The notes beneath the pieces were generated by a model that ran no database searches, had not been told where the DNA came from, and was given only the letters and a program-made list of their open reading frames with translations. Source: Chloroflexota bacterium (lineage in GTDB: Bacteria > Chloroflexota > Dehalococcoidia > RBG-13-53-26). From it: a DNA stretch of 18,608 nt. The stretch spans positions 1-18,608 of the forward strand of contig JAUWXW010000008.1 of NCBI GenBank assembly GCA_030616195.1. Reading direction: 5' to 3'. The position numbers and the translations under genes were made by a program. This document shows, piece by piece, positions 8,073-15,928 of the stretch. Position 1 is the stretch's first letter. Every line of letters begins with the position of its first letter.

Positions 8073-8708
8073 CTAGATCAGTTTTCTTTTGTAGGCTTCC
8101 CCTATCGCTTCAGACCGATTACGGACATCTAGCTTCTCGAAGATGTGCTGCACGTCCCTCTTGACCGTAGCCTCACTCAAGAAAAGGTGCGACCCGATTT
8201 CCTTGGTAGTAGCCCCACCAGAAATCAGTCGCAGTACCTCCAATTCACGTTCAGACAAATGAGACCGCACAGCACCCTTGATCAGATTGGAAAACTCCGT
8301 TAACAACTCCCGACTGAGAGGGCTGAGAGGTGCTCTGCCCTGCTGAACCGCTCGAATAGCTTGAACCAGCTCCTCCCGCTTGATGTCCTTCAAAAGGTAG
8401 CCCGTAGCGCCAGCTTCGATGGCTTCAGTGACATACTCCTCATACAAGGTCAGCATAATGATATGGCAATCTGGTCGTTTTTCCTTCAGTCTTCGGACCG
8501 CCTCAATGCCATCCGCTCCCGGCATCTTGATATCCATGAGGACAACATCAGGGGAATGCAACTCTGCCTGTTGTAGCGCTTCTTCCATATTAGCCGCTTC
8601 GCCTATTACCCGTATGTCGTCCTGCAACCCCAGCATGTGTCGCAGCCCATCGCGGACGACCTGGTGATCATCAACCAAAAGTACTCGGACGCTTTCCTTG
8701 CCTTCCAT
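8073..8708 (-). CDS. NarL/FixJ-family DNA-binding response regulator (second of tandem pair)
   Basis: A 211-residue two-domain regulator. Receiver (residues 7-125): acidic Asp13/Asp14, phospho-acceptor Asp59 in LMDIKMPG, switch Thr in IIMLTLYEEY, Lys in YLLKDIK. LuxR-type helix-turn-helix: LSERELEVLRLISGGATTKEIG and LSEATVKRDVQHIFEKL. It therefore has every residue expected of a phosphorylation-controlled DNA-binding protein, unlike the regulator at 5963-6727. It is closely similar to the product of 8911-9546, including the unusual ELHSPDVVLMDIKMPG stretch, so the two arose by tandem duplication. A 202-base gap separates it from that gene, and its own ribosome-binding site is weak (AAGAGACG), so it could be co-transcribed or have its own promoter. 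The kinase at 9577-11688 is its likely partner. Confidence 0.95.
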   Translation of the reverse strand: MEGKESVRVLLVDDHQVVRDGLRHMLGLQDDIRVIGEAANMEEALQQAELHSPDVVLMDIKMPGADGIEAVRRLKEKRPDCHIIMLTLYEEYVTEAIEAGATGYLLKDIKREELVQAIRAVQQGRAPLSPLSRELLTEFSNLIKGAVRSHLSERELEVLRLISGGATTKEIGSHLFLSEATVKRDVQHIFEKLDVRNRSEAIGEAYKRKLI

Positions 8709-8910
8709 CGTCTCTTGCTACCGATTTCGGACAGTCGGTTTCCTGACCATATCTTATTACATTCCGTGGTATATTAGCAAGACCTCAAAAGGTCACTCGG
8801 TGAGCCATATGGCGTCATCGGCTGCTCCCGTTTGGTTCTTCTTGCCTGAAATGAAAGGAGGAGATCACCAGCCCGAAACTAGCTAGTTCTCGTTAAGCTG
8901 GAGAGAGGGA

Positions 8911-9546
8911 CTACATCAGCTTTTTCCTGTAGGCCTCCGACACAGCCATGGAGCGGCTGCTTACCTCCAGCTTAGCAAAAAGGCTGTGCATTTCTCTTTT
9001 GACCGTAGTCTCACTGAGGAAAAGCTGACCAGCGATTTCCTTGTTCGTTGCGCCAGCAGCAACTAAACGAAGCATGTCTAGTTGCCTCTCGGATAGACCA
9101 CGCTCCTGCTCAGCTCTGTCCCTGGCCCGGTCATTAAACTCGGTAACGAGTTTTCGAGCCAGCGAGGCATTGAGCGGCGACTGCCCCTGGTAAGCTACTC
9201 TAATAGCCTGGCTCAACTCCTCACGCTTGATATCCTTGAGAAGGTATCCCGCAGCACCAGCTTTAATGGCCTCAGTAATGTATTCTTCATACAGGGTTAA
9301 CATGATGATATTGCAAGCTGGTTGCTTCTCCTTCAATCTTCGGGTGGCCTCAACACCGTCCACACCAGGCATCTTGATATCCATGAGGACAACGTCAGGG
9401 GAATGCAACTCTGCCATCTTGAGGGCTTCTTCCATGCTAGCAGCTTCACCCACTACATGTATGTCATCCTCCAAACCAAGCATCCGGCGTAGTCCCTCAC
9501 GTACGACCTGATGATCATCAACCAAGAGCACTCGAATAGCTGACAT
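8911..9546 (-). CDS. NarL/FixJ-family DNA-binding response regulator (cognate of the adjacent kinase)
   Basis: A 211-residue response regulator starting 30 bases after the stop of the histidine kinase, in the same operon. Receiver: Asp10/Asp11, phospho-acceptor Asp56 in LMDIKMPG, Thr in IIMLTLYEEY, Lys in YLLKDIK. C-terminal LuxR-type helix-turn-helix: LSERQLDMLRLVAAGATNKEIA with LSETTVKREMHSLFAKL. TGGGGA lies upstream of the ATG as ribosome-binding site. A NarL-type regulator behind a HisKA_3-type kinase is the standard pairing, so phosphotransfer from His492 of the kinase to Asp56 is expected. The near-duplicate at 8073-8708 has diverged in the linker and recognition region, so the two may answer one kinase but bind different promoters. 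Confidence 0.96.
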   Translation of the reverse strand: MSAIRVLLVDDHQVVREGLRRMLGLEDDIHVVGEAASMEEALKMAELHSPDVVLMDIKMPGVDGVEATRRLKEKQPACNIIMLTLYEEYITEAIKAGAAGYLLKDIKREELSQAIRVAYQGQSPLNASLARKLVTEFNDRARDRAEQERGLSERQLDMLRLVAAGATNKEIAGQLFLSETTVKREMHSLFAKLEVSSRSMAVSEAYRKKLM

Positions 9547-9576
9547 GGCGTTATCCCCAAACTTCGCTAGTGTTCT

Positions 9577-11688
9577 TCAAACGTTATGGGTGCTATGCTT
9601 ACCGGCATCAATGTTATTTGCTACCTCAGGCATAGTTACAGGAAGTGTCAAGAATATGCTGGTCCCCGATCCTTGTCTCGTCTTTATCTTTAGGGTACCT
9701 CCCAGCATGGCTGTCCTTTCCTCCATACCTACCAAGCCCATGTGCCCCACTGAAACAGCACTTTTCCTGGTTCTGGAATAATTGAACCCTGAACCGTTAT
9801 CATGAATCTCAACAGAGACGTTTTCCGCTTCAAACCGTAATCGCAACACGACTGCACTCGCTCCAGAGTGCTTCCGAATATTGTTAAGAGACTCCTGAAC
9901 CACACGATATATGGCTAGTTCGGCGCTTGGGGTCAGGCGCACCGGCTCACCGATGGGTTCGAAGTGGTAGGCGATGCTGTCAGCCTTCAAGCCTTCAAGG
10001 AGCTGGCGCAGGGCATGAACAAGTCCCAACTCCTCCAGGGCCGGCGGGTGGAGACCAGCCATCATCCGACGGATCTCTTTCAGGCTTCTATCAATGGTAT
10101 CCTCAACCTCGGCAATCTCGCTCTGAACCTGGTCATTGTCGCTACCTGACAGAAGACCCTTACAGGCCTGCATTCGATAGGAAGCACCCACCAGCCACTG
10201 CGCCACGCTGTCATGGAGCTCAACGGAAATCCTCTTTCGCTCCTCTTCCTGAGCCAGAACCGTTTTGGCTAGAAGTTGCTCGACGCGTTGTTGCTGTTCC
10301 TTAAGGTTATCAAGCATCATGGCATTTTCTATGGCAATGGCTACCTCAGTAGCCATGGTGGCAAGCAGGTCCACATCTTCACTGGAGTAGAGCGTACTGC
10401 CGTGTTTCCTGCCCAGCCCCAGGATGCCAATGAGATTGCCTTTCCTGGTGATAGGACAGAATAGCGCCAGCTCCAGAGCATCGATGTCATCACCTTCTGT
10501 CTCCCACAGGCTCTTAAACTCCGGGGCAATGTCTATGGTCTCTCGGTAGAGAACTTTTCCTTCCCTGCTAAGCCAAGTCACGACGGGATTATCCCTCCCT
10601 AGCCTCATGGTGCCATCTGATCCCTTCGTTGTTGCTGGCTGAACAAAACGGGCAACAAAGTCACCACCCTCACCCTCAGGCAGAAAGAGGTATGCCCGCT
10701 TGGCATAAAGGGCCTTAGTGATGGGATACAGTATGTTCTCTGCCAGTTCACCCAGGTTGAGGACATTGCTCATACGCTGACTAAAGGTAAGCAAGGTCTG
10801 GCGATAGTCATAAGTCCTCCTGTAGAAGAGCCTGTCCACCCCTCGCTGGATGACATTCCTCAGTGGTTGGAACGCTATGGCAAACAACAGAGCTAACCCC
10901 GCAGCCACTGCTACAGAACGATAGCTTGGCCAATGGAAAACCGATCTCTGGATAACAAATAGCAGGAGCAGGTATGCAGTGGTCAGACCAACGGTCACTA
11001 CCGAATAAGACAGCCCCCTGCGTACCACAATCCTGAAGTCAAGCAGTCGGTATTTCAAGATAGCGTAACTGATAATGACGGCATTCGCCAAATTGGCAAC
11101 GTGGTCTAAAGGATAAATGCCCAGCGAGGAACTCAGGTTGGTCATGATGCCTGCTGCCACAACGCCGAGTCCGATAAGCAGGTAGACCACTCGATTCCGA
11201 TCCAAAGAATCGGACAGGCGCCTGAATCGCTGTACTAGAAAGAATGCCGCTGCTCCAGCAAGAGGGATAAGGAAGGCAGGGAGCAGGTAAAAATATGGTC
11301 CGTAATCAATATGCAAGGCTCCACCCTTAACCTCAGCACTCTTTGGGAAATCCACAAACACCACTAGGATAGCTACGATCGCCAGAAAAACATACCCCAA
11401 CAGTACACCGAACCCATTGGGCTTATTGAGGAAAGCACGTACGAAGTGGTAGTAGGTTACTGCCATCCACACAAGAGTCAGAATTATGAATTTAATCCAT
11501 ATATGTGTGTGTCCCTGGTACAAATCGACGTGCCCCATGAAGGAGCAAAAGCTCCAGATCGTGGCTGCAAGAAGATAGAGGATGAAAACGTTTTGTACCC
11601 TTGCCAGGGGACGCCGAAAGGCGATAAGGAATATTAGGGGAAAGTAGGCAATGAAGCTAACAAGCGGGATTATGGCGTAAATGCTCAC
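9577..11688 (-). CDS. Membrane sensor histidine kinase (7TM N-terminus, GAF, HisKA_3, HATPase)
   Basis: A 703-residue NarX/DesK-type kinase that begins at GTG 11688, with AAGG nine bases upstream. Residues 1-213 contain seven hydrophobic helices in the pattern of the 7TM histidine-kinase N-terminal region; two more helices lie at about 228-247 and 257-275. A GAF-like domain spans about 300-455 (ALYAKRAYLFL, LFCPITRKGNLIGILGLG). A short coiled stretch follows (460-485), then HisKA_3 with the phospho-accepting His492 in RISVELHDSVAQWL, and an HATPase_c domain with ESLNNIRKHS (N box, 599-608), DNGSGF (630-635), GLVGMEER and GSGTSIFLTLP. It is predicted to sense a membrane or cytoplasmic small-molecule signal; the ligand is unknown. 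It is followed by two NarL-type regulators. Confidence 0.95.
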   Translation of the reverse strand: MSIYAIIPLVSFIAYFPLIFLIAFRRPLARVQNVFILYLLAATIWSFCSFMGHVDLYQGHTHIWIKFIILTLVWMAVTYYHFVRAFLNKPNGFGVLLGYVFLAIVAILVVFVDFPKSAEVKGGALHIDYGPYFYLLPAFLIPLAGAAAFFLVQRFRRLSDSLDRNRVVYLLIGLGVVAAGIMTNLSSSLGIYPLDHVANLANAVIISYAILKYRLLDFRIVVRRGLSYSVVTVGLTTAYLLLLFVIQRSVFHWPSYRSVAVAAGLALLFAIAFQPLRNVIQRGVDRLFYRRTYDYRQTLLTFSQRMSNVLNLGELAENILYPITKALYAKRAYLFLPEGEGGDFVARFVQPATTKGSDGTMRLGRDNPVVTWLSREGKVLYRETIDIAPEFKSLWETEGDDIDALELALFCPITRKGNLIGILGLGRKHGSTLYSSEDVDLLATMATEVAIAIENAMMLDNLKEQQQRVEQLLAKTVLAQEEERKRISVELHDSVAQWLVGASYRMQACKGLLSGSDNDQVQSEIAEVEDTIDRSLKEIRRMMAGLHPPALEELGLVHALRQLLEGLKADSIAYHFEPIGEPVRLTPSAELAIYRVVQESLNNIRKHSGASAVVLRLRFEAENVSVEIHDNGSGFNYSRTRKSAVSVGHMGLVGMEERTAMLGGTLKIKTRQGSGTSIFLTLPVTMPEVANNIDAGKHSTHNV

Positions 11689-11804
11689 GAAGAACCTTGC
11701 CCTCTCATCTTACTCATTAATCTCACCAGTGCCTAACGTAGCAGGCACCCAATTATGCACACAAGATTAAGACTTGTCAATAGGCCACAGGCGTCGTGGC
11801 GACT

Positions 11805-11837
11805 GGGCTCAACGCCAAAGGCCAGGAGATTTCTAAG
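11805..11837 (+). repeat. 33-bp imperfect direct repeat, copy 1
   Basis: This 33-base unit matches 11990-12022 at 28 of 33 positions. The shared core is CCAAAGGCC. Both copies translate in the same manner to GLNxKGxExxK in one + frame; this copy meets a stop soon after (SKLS then TAG). The substitutions are mostly synonymous or conservative, which suggests the unit was once coding. Confidence 0.6.
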
Positions 11838-11989
11838 TTGTCATAGGGCGGGTGCTCCGTCACCCACCCCGGTTGGCAGGGGACAGAGCCCTCGCCAGAG
11901 GCGAGTCGGCCGCCAGGGTCGCCTCCGGAGACCTATGGAGACCTACCCTATGCTTGGAAGTTTCAATCGCTATTTTGGGGGTGCAAATC

Positions 11990-12022
11990 GGGCTTAACAC
12001 CAAAGGCCGGGAGGTTACTAAG
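11990..12022 (+). repeat. 33-bp imperfect direct repeat, copy 2
   Basis: Second copy of the repeat at 11805-11837, 185 bases away. In the coding-like frame it reads GLNTKGREVTK and continues KKLNFKELRF to a TAA at 12053-12055, like the C-terminal end of a lost gene. No protein family was recognised. Confidence 0.6.
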
Positions 12023-12111
12023 AAGAAGCTCAACTTCAAGGAATTGAGGTTTTAACAGCCCGCGCGGCGAGGATGCTCTTTGCCCAAATTGAGATATTGG
12101 TGCTGGCCTTG

Positions 12112-13362
12112 CTACCCAGAGACCTGGCGAAAGATGAGCACGGAGTTGTGACCACCAAAGCCAAATGAGTTCGACATGGCGGTTCTCACCGGAATGCTAC
12201 GTCCCTGGTGAGGAACATAATCTAGATCACACTCAGGGTCCGGGTGATCAAGGTTTACGGTCGGCGGTACAATGCCATGGTCTATTGCCAGAACGCATAC
12301 CATGGCCTCCATAGCGCCTCCTGCCCCCAGAAGGTGCCCGGTCATAGACTTGGTAGCCGAGATTGGAATGCGGTATGCGTCCTCGCCGAATACACTTTTG
12401 ATGGCACAAGTCTCTGTTTTGTCGTTAAGCACTGTGGCACTACCATGTGCGTTGATATAGTCAATTTCGGCAGGATCAAGGCCAGCCCTCTTCAGCGCTA
12501 ACTCCATTGTCCTTGCCGCACCGCTGCCATTGGGCAGAGGCTGAAGTATGTGAAAAGCATCACTGGTGGCACTGTAACCTATAATTTCAGCCAAGATATT
12601 GGCTCCCCGTTTGCGAGCATGGGCCAAGTCTTCAAGAACCATGACAGCAGCGCCTTCACCCAATACAAAACCATCCCGTTCAGCGTCAAAGGGACGGCAT
12701 GCCCTCTGTGGCTCATGGTTTCTAGTTGATAGAGCACGACAGGCATTGAACGCAGCCACAGGAACAGGAAATATTGGTGCTTCGGTCCCGCCGGCAAGCA
12801 TCACTGTTGCCCCTCCATGCCTGATGAGCTCAGAGGCATGACCTATAGCATCGGCACCGCTGGAGCATGCCGAGGATACGGAATAGTTCGGGCCATGAAT
12901 CCCCAATACTAGAGAGACCTGTACAGAGGCAGCATCGCCTGTCATAGTGGGGGCGAGAATGGGGCTTATCCTTCCCGGGCCTGCTTCCTTCATCACATCT
13001 ATTTGTTGGCAAATTCCGAGCAGACCGCAGACGCTGTTGCCCAGGATAACGCCAGTCTCCTCGGCATAACCTGAGTCAATCTTTAGCCCGGCGTCTTCCA
13101 CCGCTTCCAGACTGGCAGCTACAGCAAACTGAGCGAATCTATCCATACGGCGAGCCGTCTTCCTATCAACATATGCACTCGCCTCAAACTCCTTGACTTC
13201 ACCAGCGAACTTGGTATCAAAAGACGTAGTATCAAAGTGGGTTATATAATCAATCCCTGACCGCCCTGAGATAAGGGACTGCCATGTATCGGCAACTGTA
13301 AGTCCTACAGGACTAATGGCGCCCACACCAGTAACTGCCACCCGCCTACCGTTATGAACCAT
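12112..13362 (-). CDS. Beta-ketoacyl synthase, KAS II / FabF type
   Basis: A 416-residue thiolase-fold condensing enzyme that elongates an acyl thioester with malonyl-ACP. The Cys-His-His triad is complete: Cys166 in SVSSACSSGAD, His306 in YINAHGSAT and His343 in KSMTGHLLGAGG, at nearly the same spacing as E. coli FabF. The closing NSFGFGGHN motif is present. The start is taken as ATG 13362, nine bases after GGGGG; a GTG at 13368 is in frame but only three bases from that site. It lies 50 bases after the GH3-like gene and is the last gene of the three-gene operon. No acyl carrier protein, malonyltransferase or ketoreductase is adjacent, so it could be housekeeping fabF or, more likely from context, a dedicated synthase of a small specialised pathway. 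Confidence 0.93.
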   Translation of the reverse strand: MVHNGRRVAVTGVGAISPVGLTVADTWQSLISGRSGIDYITHFDTTSFDTKFAGEVKEFEASAYVDRKTARRMDRFAQFAVAASLEAVEDAGLKIDSGYAEETGVILGNSVCGLLGICQQIDVMKEAGPGRISPILAPTMTGDAASVQVSLVLGIHGPNYSVSSACSSGADAIGHASELIRHGGATVMLAGGTEAPIFPVPVAAFNACRALSTRNHEPQRACRPFDAERDGFVLGEGAAVMVLEDLAHARKRGANILAEIIGYSATSDAFHILQPLPNGSGAARTMELALKRAGLDPAEIDYINAHGSATVLNDKTETCAIKSVFGEDAYRIPISATKSMTGHLLGAGGAMEAMVCVLAIDHGIVPPTVNLDHPDPECDLDYVPHQGRSIPVRTAMSNSFGFGGHNSVLIFRQVSG

Positions 13363-13412
13363 TTTCACTGTCCCCCAATTTCAGCATTGCTCAACAAACA
13401 TTCAATGTCATG

Positions 13413-15017
13413 CTACTGTGAGCTAGCGCAACTCAACAGGGCATCAACTACGCCGTCTGATGGATTGAGATGGGGTGGCTTCAGATGGGCTAAGTCAGCA
13501 CCGGCTGCCCGCTGCTTCGAAGTATACTCCTGGAATGCGCCCTCGCGGAGTAGGGTGACCTCCAGTGGTTGTAAGCCTACCATGCTCTCCAGATCAGCAT
13601 ACGAGCTATCCAGCTCTCGAAGTTGGTGGTGTATAGCGGCCGCCACCTCCTTGGCGCCCTTGTCCCCATTCCGCTTGAGCTCAAGATATAAATGCAATAC
13701 GGGCTTATCTCTTGCTTCCTTGCGTGCTGTCCACTCTTCATACGCCAGTCCCGAATTCTCTATTGCCTGCCAAATCGTCTTCTCGGTTAGTCGGGTAAAG
13801 CCAGCGAGATCAATAAGCCCATCGACCCTGGACTCAAATCTCATCTGAGGAGTATCTATACCCAGGCTTTCATTGCGTAGCGAGGTTATCCTGATCATAT
13901 CGCCAAGTCGGTACCTAACAAAAGGGCCACCACGAAAGTTGGTAATTACTATCTCATAATTCCCTCCTGCTTCAACCTCATCCAGCAAAAGGGTTCTTGG
14001 CCAGTAGCCAGGGTTCAGACTCAACCTGAGGGACTCCTCTTCGGGAATAAACTCCAGGAAATTGATAAAGGGGATAAAAGTCATGTCTTGATAATCCCAG
14101 GTCTGCATAGCCATAATGACACCCTCTGTGGAGCCATACAGATCCAGCGGGTACCTTCCCCACATCTCCTTGATCTTATTCTTGTAAATTGAGGCATCCG
14201 TACCTACCACAGCTATCCCCTTCAGCGGCCACAGGTCTTTAGGCAGCATTGGACGCCGCGCCAGCTTGCTCTTGAGCAATGCTTTCCCCAAACGAAGGGC
14301 AAGCCGTGGCTGGGACAGCACAGATACAACATCCTTAGCCCCCATACTCTGACTAAGCCTCTCGCCAACGGCGACCAGCACACTGGGCAGCCCGAAGAAG
14401 ACGTCCAGCCCTTCAGACAGGGCCAGTTGAAAGCCTCGTTGTATTCTGTCCTCAAAGGGCATGGGTTCCGCCTCATCCAGAGGGGGCAGAAAATCTAAAG
14501 GAAGCTCTTGCTCCGCCAGACGCCCCCATGATCCTGTAGCATAAGGTGGAGGAGCCAGGGCATAGAGCATCTTCTCATGCTCGCCAAAATTAATATCTTC
14601 TCTTCCCCTGCAAGTGGCAAAGATCAAAAGGGCAAACAGCAATGTGCCTAACTCTTGGTGTAACCTGGCAGTGACCGGAACCCACTTGAAACCGAACTCG
14701 CTGGAGTTGCCCGAGGTATGCTGCCACAAGAGAGGCTTTTCAGGCAGCACGTCCTCCCTACGTTCCAGAAGATAGCAAGCATAGTCGGCATAGGTGGTGA
14801 GTGGCACTTGCTGACGAAATTCCTCTACACTGCTGGGTTTTGCCCCCTGCATCACCTTGTTCCCCAGCTCACATCCTTTCATTAGCTCTAACTGCTCCAT
14901 CAGCAACCGCCGCTGCATAGCCATAAACTGCTCCATACTGAGGTCAATGAACCCACAACACATCTGCCACAGCTCTTCATTCCTGCCCTGTCTGAGAAGC
15001 TCGATTCCGTCGGGCAT
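13413..15017 (-). CDS. GH3-family-like acyl-adenylate-forming enzyme
   Basis: A 534-residue protein with the GH3 layout (plant GH3 / bacterial GH3-like acyl acid-amido synthetases). The ATP phosphate-binding loop is TSGNSSEFGFKWVPVT at 101-116, an unusual form of TSGTTSG. YGSTEG at 294-299 is the adenine/acyl motif. VITNFRGGPFVRYRLGD (357-373) and SRVDGLIDLAGFTRLTE form the hinge and C-terminal lid. The N-terminal FRQQVPLTTYADY is also typical. GH3 enzymes adenylate a carboxylic acid and join it to an amine, often an amino acid; the substrate here is unknown. A strong AAGGAGGGG precedes the ATG and lies in the 3' end of the upstream gene, whose stop is two bases away, so the pair is translationally coupled. 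Confidence 0.88.
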   Translation of the reverse strand: MPDGIELLRQGRNEELWQMCCGFIDLSMEQFMAMQRRLLMEQLELMKGCELGNKVMQGAKPSSVEEFRQQVPLTTYADYACYLLERREDVLPEKPLLWQHTSGNSSEFGFKWVPVTARLHQELGTLLFALLIFATCRGREDINFGEHEKMLYALAPPPYATGSWGRLAEQELPLDFLPPLDEAEPMPFEDRIQRGFQLALSEGLDVFFGLPSVLVAVGERLSQSMGAKDVVSVLSQPRLALRLGKALLKSKLARRPMLPKDLWPLKGIAVVGTDASIYKNKIKEMWGRYPLDLYGSTEGVIMAMQTWDYQDMTFIPFINFLEFIPEEESLRLSLNPGYWPRTLLLDEVEAGGNYEIVITNFRGGPFVRYRLGDMIRITSLRNESLGIDTPQMRFESRVDGLIDLAGFTRLTEKTIWQAIENSGLAYEEWTARKEARDKPVLHLYLELKRNGDKGAKEVAAAIHHQLRELDSSYADLESMVGLQPLEVTLLREGAFQEYTSKQRAAGADLAHLKPPHLNPSDGVVDALLSCASSQ

Positions 15018-15019
15018 CT

Positions 15020-15619
15020 TTATCCCCTCCTTCCTTGAACCTCACCTTGAGCTCTTGCCAGCCTTAAAGTCCTAAAACAGGCGTCCATACTCTTTTTAGT
15101 GGGGACCAACATAGGCGTTTCCTGCCTATAGTCCTCGTAACCGACAAACATCTTGCCAAACAAGAACCTGTCTTGGATGAACACATACACAATATCCATG
15201 AAGAACCACACTGGCGAAGCGATTAGTAGCAGCTTCGCCTTAGAAACTAAGATGAGGGAGATTAGCAACAGGGCGTACCAGAGCACTCCAGGATGACGCA
15301 CCATGGCATAGGTTCCGCTCCTTATCAGCATGTCTCCCACACCAGGCGCTACATAGGTCTTGCGCCAGGGAAGATTGACGAATAAGGAATAGGTGATGAG
15401 AAGAAGAGATATGAGTAGAAGCCCCCACCCCAACCACGTCACCCCCGCAGGCAACCCCAGTCGCTCGGACCTGACGCACACCATCAAGGTGGCATAGACG
15501 ATCAGCCCAGCAGCTACAAGACCAACAGCCGGCTTCGCCCCGGGAATCCTCTTCAACGAGACCACGTCAAAAAAGCATGCTGCCAGGAAACCCAGCACAC
15601 CAATAGCTATGTATCCCAC
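15020..15619 (-). CDS. Integral membrane methyltransferase, isoprenylcysteine carboxyl methyltransferase (ICMT/PEMT) superfamily
   Basis: A 199-residue protein with about five membrane helices (4-19, 31-48, 62-80, 111-126, 130-148). The SAM-binding signature GTYAMVRHPGVLWY is at 102-115 with the RHP triad at 108-110. The C-terminal DRFLFGKMFVGYEDYRQETPMLVP matches the family's second motif, although its usual first Glu is Asp150. Bacterial members methylate carboxyl or phospholipid head groups; what this one modifies is unknown. The start is GTG 15619. It has no clear ribosome-binding site and sits directly against an inverted repeat (15621-15636) that could fold over the start. It is the first gene of the operon that continues with the GH3-like and KAS genes. 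Confidence 0.85.
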   Translation of the reverse strand: MGYIAIGVLGFLAACFFDVVSLKRIPGAKPAVGLVAAGLIVYATLMVCVRSERLGLPAGVTWLGWGLLLISLLLITYSLFVNLPWRKTYVAPGVGDMLIRSGTYAMVRHPGVLWYALLLISLILVSKAKLLLIASPVWFFMDIVYVFIQDRFLFGKMFVGYEDYRQETPMLVPTKKSMDACFRTLRLARAQGEVQGRRG

Positions 15620-15620
15620 G

Positions 15621-15636
15621 GTGACTAATTTGTCAC
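15621..15636 (-). promoter_or_regulatory. Inverted repeat abutting the start codon of the ICMT-like gene
   Basis: GTGAC and GTCAC flank six bases (TAATTT on the + strand), one base upstream of the GTG start at 15619. In the mRNA this could form a small hairpin over the initiation region, or the DNA could be an operator. It resembles a CRP half-site pair, but the spacing is wrong for CRP/FNR. Confidence 0.35.
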
Positions 15637-15658
15637 ATCTGATCCAGTTTGGGAAGTG

Positions 15659-15682
15659 ACATTGTTCTAGAACAATGTTCTA
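15659..15682. promoter_or_regulatory. Overlapping perfect palindromes, likely operator for the ICMT-GH3-KAS operon
   Basis: ACATTGTTCTAGAACAATGT (15659-15678) is a perfect 20-base palindrome. Overlapping it, TAGAACA-A-TGTTCTA (15668-15682) is a second perfect inverted repeat with a one-base centre. Together they give three interleaved half-sites of the form TGTTCTA. The site lies about 40 bases upstream of the first gene of the operon, where a repressor or activator would bind. No family-specific consensus was recognised. Confidence 0.6.
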
Positions 15683-15841
15683 TCGGCACGCGACGCCATG
15701 CACCGCTAAGAGGTAATGGAAGAGCTTCCGCATCTCAGATCGCGACAGACCACTACGGGGTTAGGGGGAAAAGGGCAGAAGGAGACTGTCTAGCGAAGAG
15801 ATGAAGGGCTGACCATTGACTACGGGTCAAGGCAAGAAGCG

Positions 15842-15900
15842 CAAAAGAAAAGCCCCCTTTTCAGGGAGCCAATTTCAAACTGGGCTGGAAGCCTCCAGCC
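15842..15900 (-). terminator. Candidate terminator after the small-regulator genes
   Basis: Reading on the minus strand, GGCTGGA/TCCAGCC (15900-15883, seven base pairs, four-base loop) is followed by a second perfect hairpin GAAAAG-GGGG-CTTTTC (15862-15847) and then TTTTG. The second hairpin with its T-run fits a weak Rho-independent terminator for the unit 15929-16565. Confidence 0.4.
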
Positions 15901-15928
15901 AGCGGTACCTCCGCTCGCTTTTAGATGT

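Larger units (their letters stand above)
11689..12111. other. Intergenic region with direct repeat and hairpins between KAS gene and kinase gene
   Basis: No full gene is visible in these 423 bases. They contain two copies of a 33-base direct repeat (listed separately), a tandem GGAGACCTAY pair at about 11935-11954, and two GC-rich hairpins: GGGTG/CACCC around 11850-11865 and CTCGCC/GGCGAG at 11891-11905. The region also has to hold the promoter of the kinase operon; none was clear. It looks like a site of past insertion or a decayed element. Confidence 0.45.
15620..15928. other. Intergenic region between the two-regulator unit and the ICMT operon
   Basis: It holds the inverted repeat at 15621-15636, the nested palindromes at 15659-15682, and hairpins at 15842-15900 that likely end the upstream regulator transcript. 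Between about 15690 and 15840 no gene or motif was seen. Confidence 0.5.

Noticed and set aside
9927..10304. + strand open frame opposite the histidine kinase
   Set aside because: It is antisense to the HisKA/HATPase coding region and has low-complexity shadow composition.
13354..13848. Long + strand open frame opposite the GH3-like and KAS genes
   Set aside because: It lies antisense to a strongly supported gene, has Ser/Arg-rich shadow composition and no family motif.
15620..15637. CRP/FNR binding site
   Set aside because: TGTGA and TCAC are separated by eight bases rather than six.
15668..15682. LexA (SOS) box
   Set aside because: GAAC and GTTC are present but separated by three bases, not four as in Gram-positive LexA sites, and no SOS gene is adjacent.
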